Of a stretch of 27,134 nucleotides of DNA, positions 20,666 through 27,134 are shown one piece after another (the stretch's first letter is position 1; each line of letters starts with the position of its first letter). The translations under genes and the position numbers were made by a program. The stretch lies in NCBI GenBank assembly GCA_000512085.1, contig ASPP01001546.1, forward strand, positions 1 to 27,134, read 5' to 3'. Under the pieces are notes generated by a model. The model ran no database searches. It saw only the letters and a list, made by a program, of their open reading frames with translations, and was not told the DNA's origin. Source of the DNA: Reticulomyxa filosa. Its lineage: Eukaryota; Foraminifera; Reticulomyxidae.

Positions 20666-21105
20666 TCATTTGTCATTCGAAAGTATTTGAACACACATTT
20701 TTTGCCACTTTGAGTTAGAAGCTAAATGTAAATCTGAACCAAGATGTGGCTGATAAAATGCAAAAAAAGGCGTACCATTTCGAGCACGAAACAAATGAGA
20801 AAGAAGTGTTTCAAAGGAAACAAAAGAAAAAGACAAAGAAAAAATAATTATTCGTAAAAATGATAATGACACTTGCCCACAATTTTTACACTGTGATTCA
20901 GCGCAGAAATTTTTTCTGTCTGGTAATAATACTGACAATGATAGCAATGGCAGAAATGGTGATAATAATGAAAAAGGTAAAAACTCACTGCTATTTTTTT
21001 TTTGGGACTGGATTTTGTTGAATTAGAGGTGTGGAGCCATGCGACGACACTTTGTGCGCCAGAGTGAAACAAGGCAGCTTCCTTATTTTTGATTGCTCTC
21101 TTCAT
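20666..21105 (-). CDS. Small two-exon gene of unknown function
   Basis: A first exon starts at ATG 21105 (MKRAIKNKEAALFHSGAQ) and runs to a strong donor GCA|GTGAGT near 20989. A second open stretch reads CAESQCKNCG near 20900, then a hydrophobic Ser/Phe-rich part, and ends FRARNGTPFFAFYQPHLG...LSNDK with a stop at 20666. Two acceptors (near 20934 and 20928) are possible and give different frames: one leads to the long open frame only with a weak donor, the other ends early at EKISALNHSV...HFYE. The 3' part has good coding composition. I recognise no family; the two cysteine pairs are too few to call a zinc finger. Confidence 0.35.
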
Positions 21106-22111
21106 GTTCTCTCGTCCTTGTGATTTGTTCTTTGATATTCCTTTAGTTTCTTGATATGACTGTGTTACCCTTGTTGTGCTGTCAAATATTGAGTATGGGT
21201 AAATGAAAGTTCTAGTGCCAACAACAAAAACTTTGGAGTGAAGAAGAAGATTGTAGAAATTACTTTAAAAATGTTTAATATTTCCTTCTTTTCTCTGCAA
21301 CACCCAAACATTGTGGTCCCTCATCTGCGCCTTATTTTGGTGTTACAATTCGTCGACATGAAAGTTGATTCTTGAATAAAAACTAGTTTGTCAATTTCAT
21401 TCTATATGCTTTATAGCGAATCTAGTGATTCTCTTCCTCTCAAGCAAAGTACGTTCAGACCAATTTATTCTGTTCGTTTTGAGTATTCCGTTGTTTTTAA
21501 AAAAGTTTATATACGATACGGAAAAAAGATATAAATTAGCTCAAATTTGTTACTCAAAGTATCAATCTGAATGTTGGCAATAATAACAACATATTACACT
21601 AAATAATTTTTGTCATATTTCTGCTTTTAGCTGTTATTATTAATTAACACTTAATATGTATCGAAATAATGTTTGTAATAATAATAGAAATAACATAATT
21701 GTGACAAAAAATATTTTTAAAAATATAAAAAAAAATAAATGACAATTAAAAAAAAATAGTGACAATAAAAAATTTGTGGCAAAAAAATGTAAATTAGAAA
21801 AAGATATTGAACAAATAAAAATATTGATTAAATAAAAATAAAGTGAAAAAAAAGATAAGAATTCGCAATTGTTTCTTATTATTCCACAAAAACCCCATTC
21901 TTGTACACATCCAGATACTTATTTGAATAGTTATCCCTCTGCAGTATTACGCTTCAAAAATTAGCTCGAAATGTTGCTAAAAAAGATGTTACTAAAACAA
22001 AAAGGATATTCAAGTTTTAGAAGGCCGTACTGCAGTAAGGTAAAAAAAAATTTGGGGTTTGTGTACGGAATAAATTTTTGGTTTTGTTTTTTTGTCTAAC
22101 ATATTCTAAAA
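21106..22111. other. AT-rich intergenic region
   Basis: Very AT-rich, especially 21560-21860 where A runs dominate. No open frame of note, no RNA gene and no clear inverted repeat were seen. The final part is the NTF2-like promoter and 5' UTR. Confidence 0.6.
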
Positions 22112-22622
22112 ATGGCCAAACCTGATTTCAATTCCATTGGAAAGAGCTTCGTTGAGCACTATTATAAACAATTTGACAATGACAGACCAAAGATAGCAGA
22201 TTTGTTCAAAGACCAGTCGTGCCTTAGCTTTGAAAATAAAGGCTGTCAAGGCAAAGAAAACATCATGAACTACCTTTGTGTACGTACAATCTTCTTTTTT
22301 ATCCTTTTCATTGGCAAAAGCTTTGTTTGTTTCGTTTTTAGAAAGAGGTAAAATTCCGCAAGATTCAGCACATGCCACGAACGTTGGACGTTCAACCAAG
22401 TGGACAGGGATTGCTGGTGCTGGTGACGGGAGAATTAAAAGTTAGTAAATGTTAATTTTTTTCTTTCCGAAAAAACGCACCTTTTTTTTGCTATAGGTTG
22501 ACGATGAAAAAAATCTGCTTTTATTCAGTGAATCGTTTCATTTAATCCCAACGGACAATACCTTCAAAGGCTTTTGGTTGAAAAATGTGATATTTCGCTT
22601 GAACTATGGATCTGCGAAATAA
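22112..22622 (+). CDS. Nuclear transport factor 2 (NTF2) family protein
   Basis: Exons 22112-22279, 22342-22440 and 22497-22622, all joined at phase 0, give 130 residues, the normal single-domain NTF2 length (about 125). The protein opens MAKPDFNSIGKSFVEHYYKQ, contains LADLF-like IADLFKDQSCLSFENK, then KVKFRKIQH-type (KEVKFRKIQHMPRTLDVQPS) and LLVLVTGELK. It ends with FSESFHLIPT and the conserved-style NVIFRLNYG. This order is that of NTF2, which carries Ran-GDP into the nucleus through FG-nucleoporins. The conserved aromatic surface and the strand order support true NTF2 rather than a remote scytalone-dehydratase-like member. Introns are 62 and 56 bp, among the shortest in the window. The gene appears intact and stands alone. 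Confidence 0.92.
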
Positions 22623-23322
22623 AATGATCTTTTTCCTTGGAATTCAGTTTTACTAGAACTTTTTTAAATTAACTTTAAAGACAAAACGAAGTAGGAGGGA
22701 ACAATTTCTAAAAAACTTTTGAAACAAATCAATTTCGCAATGCAACTAGGATTTTTTTGAACGTTTCCGATGGAAGAGGGGTTTGTAATTCGGTTCCGAA
22801 CTGGTGCCGGATTGATTGTTTTCAAATAATTTGGAACTTTATATTGTGGCTCTAAACCCCCAGAATATTAGCTTAAAAGTGACAAAAAAATTTTTCAGGG
22901 CTTGGCATCGAAGTTTCTCCATTGTTAAACATGTTAATACGAGCGAGTGTAAACACCATTCGAGCAGTATAAGAAAAAGAATAAAAGAAGTGAATTTCCA
23001 TGATTTTTACATATGATGGATGCTATGAACAAAAATAAAAACCACATTTTTTTTCTTATTTTACATTGTTTTCGGCGTTTAAAAAATACAATTTACATAT
23101 GTTTGCGATCAAACTAAAATTTGTATTCAAAACTAATCAATTTTTAGCATCAAACAATATAGATCATATTCTTTTAAAAAATATTTAAAGTGTAACTCAT
23201 TTGATGATGTTTGAATAATCCATGTATATAACTAATTTTCAATATTTAATTTCTTGTTGAAAATATTGTTGCCTAAGTCAAACAACTTTAACGATATATT
23301 TATTTATTTTGCAATGATAATA
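22623..23322. other. Intergenic region after the NTF2 gene
   Basis: Contains the NTF2 3' end. A plus-strand frame at 22816-23016 has no ATG start. It has some coding-like composition (FFRAWHRSFSIVKHV) but no family match. Nothing else is recognisable. Confidence 0.5.
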
Positions 23323-23870
23323 TACAGTAGAATGCAAAATAAAGTTTACACATAAAACGGCACCTTATAGAGATGATCGATTTTCTTCATGAAAAAACAA
23401 TATTCAGACCTAATTTTAAAAAAATATATACAAATTGTGTAGTTTTTAAATATCATGTTGGTTTTTTGTTAAATCTTTGCTAATTGTTTAAAAAATTTTA
23501 ATATTTATTGATTTTTGAAAATTTTCAAGAAAAAGTTAACAATCGTGACTGTGTCGTAACAGTGAAATTTGTCAATTTTTTAAAAATCATTTTCAGAAAG
23601 TGATCAATGAGTAATCATTTTCAAAAAAAAAAAAATAATTAAAAAAACACAAATATAGAAATTATACTGGACTAAAAAAAAATAAATGACGAAATGTTGA
23701 AAAATTAGTAAAAATTTAATAAAAAACCAAAATGATATTTAAAAACTACACGATTTGTAGATATTTTAAAAATTAGGTCTGAGTATTGTTTTTTCATGAA
23801 GAAAATTAATCATCTATAAGGTGCCGTTTTATGTGTAAACTTTATTTTGTACCTGAGCTTCCTACAGTAG
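23323..23870. mobile_element. MITE / foldback element with long inverted repeats
   Basis: The left arm (23323 to about 23515) is the reverse complement of the right arm (about 23690 to 23870). Shared segments include AAAATAAAGTTTACACATAA, AACGGCACCTTATAGA, TTTTCTTCATGAAAAAACAA, TCAGACCTAATTTT and GTGTAGTTTTTAAATATCAT. The left end TACAGTAGAATGCAAAATAAAG resembles Tc1/mariner termini, which begin CAGT next to a TA target site. The right end is similar but carries about nine extra bases before TTCCTACAGTA. The roughly 170-bp centre is AT-rich and noncoding, with two copies of AATCATTTTC. No transposase is present, so movement would need one supplied from elsewhere. Confidence 0.85.
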
Positions 23871-24353
23871 TTATTTGTTATATTGATGTGTATTGTCCTT
23901 ATGCAATTAGTTCTTAAACTCTTGAAAAATTTATAATAGTTTTACAAAAAGAAGCATAGTAATTGTCCAAATACTCAATTTGGAATTCTGTTTGTTCATA
24001 ACAAGGGACTAATTGCAACTGAAATATTCGCACAATCGCTGTGCTTGAACGACTCTGCACATATGATATTTTCAATAAACCCATTCTTCAAATATATTAA
24101 CTTTGAAGGCACAAACTGAGTTCATTTAATCTCTTTTTTGTGCGATGATCAAGCAAGAAGTTGGCTATCTTTTCTCATTAAAAATTTCAAAAAGCATGTA
24201 AATTGCTTTTAAAAATGAAAAGTACGAAATGTTTTTTTTATCTCTCCAGCCTAGTACAGGTTTGTAAGTTCTAATGTGAGTCGTTCATTTCCAGTTAATT
24301 TTGAAAAGAAATTTAAACGTGCTTTACAAGAAAAAGGACTTCATTTATAGTAA
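23871..24353. other. Intergenic region downstream of the F420-like oxidoreductase gene
   Basis: Noncoding AT-rich sequence between the inverted-repeat element and the stop codon of the minus-strand gene. No feature is recognised. Confidence 0.6.
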
Positions 24354-25825
24354 CTACCAAGTTCTAGGTAAAGCCAAAGCATGATGAGATTGTTTAAAAC
24401 CGGTTTGAGCAAAATGGAATAACCACAAGTGACAAGCTACTTCACTAAAATGGCTGTACCAATCAACAACAAACATTTAAAATTGAGCACAATCAATTCT
24501 AATAAAAACAAAAAAAGCAAAAATACCTTGTCTTAATGTCGCCAAGGATGTAAGAGTCAAAGTTCCATTTTTTTGCTAGTTCAACTGCCCAATGGTTGGC
24601 ATCATCGTGATCTGTAATGTTACACATTTGGCGTCCATCACAAAACATGTATTCGTGTACCTTTCGGAAAATCCCCCTTTCTGTAAAACTTAACTTCCAG
24701 ACACGTACATCAAAGGCTTTTGCTTAAAGAAACGGGTCCCGTCAGTGAAGAGAGCTAATCATTCCCCAATCAGAACACAAGCAAAAAATATTTTGCAATA
24801 ATAAATATATGTGTATCCCAACTAAATAAACAAAGGTACATACAAATAAAATTTACAAACCATTATTGATCATATTGAAGCATTTCACGACTATGTTGAA
24901 TGTATATACATTACACGCACACATGACACCAAATAAATATTACTTTGAGTATAAAAAAAAAAAAGGGGTTAAGATCGAATTTAAAAAAAAAAGCAAAGGG
25001 GGAAGCAAAATGGGCAAGAGGAATAAAAATAAAAAATAAAAAAAGCAAGCAGTTGCACTTTTTTTTCCTACTTCTCCTTCTTTTCTCTCTCACCTCGAAA
25101 TTTTAAAGTCTAACAAAGCAAAAGTAAAAGAGAAACAAAAGACCTTTGGATTGTGGGAGCGCTTCTTGTACAACTTCACCACCACTTCGGTTGTTTCCTT
25201 TGCTGTCTTTCAAAGGCAACAATCCAAGGAATTTACCTCCTTCAAAGTGCAAAGGATTATTCACATCAACAACAATTTTCCCTTTCAAGTGATCTTTCAG
25301 CTCCTTGCACACATGTTCTACAGCTGCCCAATTAACCTAACATTTTTTACATACCCCGTGGTATGCCCCCAAAAAAATTTGCTAATAGGTACTTTTTTTT
25401 TTTGTAAAAAAAAAGCCAACTAGTAAAAAAAAAAAAAAAAAACAAATGCCTTTTTAGAATTAATCAATTAACTGCCAAGATTACAACATCTCCTTGGTGA
25501 GCCGCTTTTTCTTGTGTTGTTAAGGAAAAACCTTCAGTGTGCTTGCTCAATCCTTGCTTTTCATCTTCGAAAGCAGTTTTTGTCAATTTTTCAAGAAACT
25601 CCTTCTCTTTTCCATCGGGCTTTCTTGTTCCCATTACCACCTTGTGACCATCTCTTAAAAAACCGCGTGCCAAAGCAATTCCGACGTCGCCTGTTATATG
25701 CGAACACCCAAACTAAGTAAGTCCAAACTTTTTGAACGTTTCTTTGATCATGCAATAATACATTTGCTAAACAACTAACCAGTTCCGACAATACCAATGG
25801 TTTTGACCTCAGGTGCTTGAGACAT
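24354..25825 (-). CDS. F420-dependent NADP oxidoreductase family protein
   Basis: Five exons (25825-25780, 25690-25473, 25336-25144, 24722-24527, 24453-24354) close in phase to 250 residues. The Rossmann motif GIVGTGDVGIALARGF lies at residues 11-26, followed by VVMGTRKP, whose Arg after the second strand favours NADP(H). Next come DVVILAV, LKGKIVVDVNNPL, QSKAKAFDV and, in the C-terminal part, MFCDGRQM followed by KKWNFDSYILGDI. It ends with a helix and HALALPRTW. Order and length match the archaeal/bacterial NADPH:F420 oxidoreductase family, which also has eukaryotic and STEAP-like relatives that do not use F420. An NADP-linked flavin or metal reductase is the safest guess. Exon 4 must read straight through a 24-bp stretch with splice-like ends because its frame is open. 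The intron 25143-24723 (421 bp) is the longest in the window. Confidence 0.82.
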
Positions 25826-26242
25826 ATTTGTTTTTTAAATAAATAAAAATTAAGAAACCTACTAAAATTTTAACAAACAACTTTTTGTTTGTGTCAGTTT
25901 TTGTTGTGTTAGTGTGTTAAAACTTTCAAAATTAGAGCATGACTGCCGTCTTCTTTTAAAATCATAAAAAAGAGGGATAATCAACATGAGCAAATGAAAG
26001 AAATTCGTGGTATGGCCACATACTGTAAGGAAGGAATAAAAAATCAAAAAGAAAAAATGTATATTTTATAAGTGTGAATCTGTTTCTATATATGTCTCTT
26101 GATAAGGCAAGCTGCTTGGAACTAATGTTTTTAAAGGAAAGCGCTTTTCAGTTTTAAAAGACTTTTTTTTAAAGGGTGATACCGGTCATTTTCTCCGCAT
26201 TTCAATTGGGTTGCACATTTCAAACCAAACATTTAAGAAATA
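25826..26242. promoter_or_regulatory. Divergent intergenic region, presumed bidirectional promoter
   Basis: It separates the start of the minus-strand oxidoreductase (25825) from the start of the plus-strand gene (26243). With only 417 bp available, both promoters must lie here. No TATA element can be singled out in such AT-rich sequence. Confidence 0.4.
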
Positions 26243-27009
26243 ATGTCCAAGGCAGAGCAAACATTACTTCAAGAGATAAGTTCAATGATGTCGGACCCGC
26301 AAGCGGCCGCCGACGACGACAGGATTGATGAAGTGATGAAAAAAATAAGAAAACTAAACCCAAACAAAACCTCAGAACAGCTGAGACTTGCGTCCTGCCA
26401 CGTTATGACAATGTGTTTTTGTTTTTTTTTAGCGTTCTCCAAGTGTAAGATAAAATTGGATTGAGGAGAGGGGGAGGGTGGAATTGCAAGTTTGAAAGCG
26501 GAAATTTCTCGAAATTTCGGGTTTTTTGGTGGTATTATAAAGCAAGATATATATATAAAAAAAACACATAGTTTATGACAATGTATCATACCCGTAAAGC
26601 AATGACAATTGGAGCACCACAAGGTGATGCTTCCGGAATGGGCGCAGGACAAATGATGAGCGCAAATTCGATGGCCGGTACAGAAGCAACAAACCAAATT
26701 GACATGGAAGCCGTGGAGGCGTTTAAAACCGCACAACGAGCAGACATGGAATTGGGATGGCGTTTATTGGACATCAAGGGCAGCAATTCTCAAACCGCTC
26801 GCACAGCCCGAGTGTTGAAAATCGAGGTTGCACAAAGATTGGAAGATTCTTTCAAATTGGAGGAAGCCTTCAAAGATCTCATGGGACGCCATTTGAGTGA
26901 AGAGGAAACTATGGTCGCATTCACTGCTGCACCATTTCTAGGAGATTGGAAAGCTATGTTCAAGTTGGGCGAGAAAATTGAAAAAAACCCTATGAATATG
27001 GAAGTTTAG
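26243..27009 (+). CDS. Unidentified 198-residue protein, two exons
   Basis: Exon 1 (26243-26401, start MSKAEQTLLQEISSMM) and exon 2 (26572-27009) join at phase 0 to give 198 residues. The N-terminal 50 residues are predicted helical and acidic/basic (DRIDEVMKKIRKLNPNK). A short Met/Gly/Ala-rich linker follows, then a charged helical C-terminal region (EAFKTAQRADMELGWRLLD, VAQRLEDSFKLEEAFKDLM) ending EKNPMNMEV. There is no signal peptide, membrane segment or metal motif, so a soluble helical protein is likely. I recognise no family. GC content and codon use are higher and more even than the surroundings, supporting real coding. The intron (170 bp) is longer than most and is bounded by a 12-bp direct repeat. 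Confidence 0.75.
26403..26584 (+). repeat. 12-bp direct repeats flanking an intron
   Basis: TTATGACAATGT occurs at 26403-26414, overlapping the donor (CAC|GTTATG), and again at 26573-26584, just after the acceptor (ACATAG|TTTATG). The repeats therefore bracket the intron 26402-26571 almost exactly. Confidence 0.9.
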
Positions 27010-27096
27010 ATGTTTTCTTTTTTTTTTTTTTTTTTTGTCCTCTTCTTTCGTTTTTTCCTTTTCTTTATTTAATGAAACAATACGTATACAATTTTT

Positions 27097-27133
<37 letters not shown>

Positions 27134-27134
27134 A
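27010..27134 (+). other. 3' flank and terminal poly(A) tract
   Basis: After the stop of the last gene come T-rich sequence (27018-27036) and a nearly pure A run from about 27099 to 27132. The run may be genomic low complexity at a contig edge. Confidence 0.6.

Noticed and set aside
22816-23016. Plus-strand frame after the NTF2 gene
   Set aside because: No ATG, no splice partners in phase and no family resemblance.
24681-24704. 24-bp stretch with GT...AG ends, a possible ultra-short intron in the oxidoreductase gene
   Set aside because: It is a multiple of three and open, and reading through keeps the family-like frame, so no intron is needed.
26269-26736. Minus-strand frame of 155 codons
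   Set aside because: Lies opposite both exons of the plus-strand gene, whose phases and start are better; it crosses the intron without any signal.
27099-27132. Poly(A) tract as the tail of a retroposed gene copy
   Set aside because: The adjacent gene has an intron, so it is not a processed copy; the run more likely reflects genomic low complexity or a contig edge.

Overview
This window is nuclear DNA from an AT-rich, probably unicellular eukaryote. Almost every gene is split by short GT...AG introns (mostly 65-140 bp, a few of 190-420 bp) with T-rich 3' ends. Reading frames rejoin across these introns, UTRs are short, and several genes encode low-complexity Asn/Lys/Gln runs. There are no operons, Shine-Dalgarno sites, CRISPR arrays or phage genes. 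The style resembles a rhizarian/foraminiferan or another protist genome, but that is inference and I cannot name the species.

Layout. 1-3569 is a gene-poor, very AT-rich repeat graveyard: a decayed LINE-type ORF1 (minus), two families of diverged repeats, a small unidentified ORF, and a decayed non-LTR reverse transcriptase (plus). 3570-5012 (minus) is a short-chain dehydrogenase/reductase. 5523-7706 (minus) is a PHD plus extended-PHD chromatin reader. It faces a triosephosphate isomerase gene (8080-9029, plus).

From 9963 to 19918 the minus strand is coding almost without a break. In transcript order it carries: an unidentified PHD-finger protein; an eIF4E-like protein that seems to lack the cap-stacking tryptophan; a Lys-rich protein with a RING-H2-like cysteine/histidine cluster; and a Pumilio-family RNA-binding protein with eight repeats. 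The last three segments are separated only by an intron-like gap and by an ATGA stop/start overlap. They can be read as one gene if single bases are missing from homopolymer runs. A fused or co-transcribed eIF4E-like/RING-like/Pumilio unit would be a self-contained mRNA-repression module, and is the most exciting reading of the window.

20666-21105 (minus) is a small unidentified gene. 22112-22622 (plus) is a clean three-exon NTF2 family gene. 23323-23870 is a long inverted-repeat (MITE/foldback) element with Tc1/mariner-like ends. 24354-25825 (minus) is a five-exon F420-dependent NADP oxidoreductase family gene. It is divergent from an unidentified two-exon gene (26243-27009, plus) whose intron is flanked by a 12-bp direct repeat, as expected for intron gain by insertion. 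The window ends in a long poly(A) tract.

All exon boundaries were read by eye from splice signals and frame phase. Where the phases close exactly (SDR, ePHD gene, TIM, eIF4E-like core, NTF2, F420-like gene, 3' gene) they are reliable. Elsewhere uncertainty is stated.
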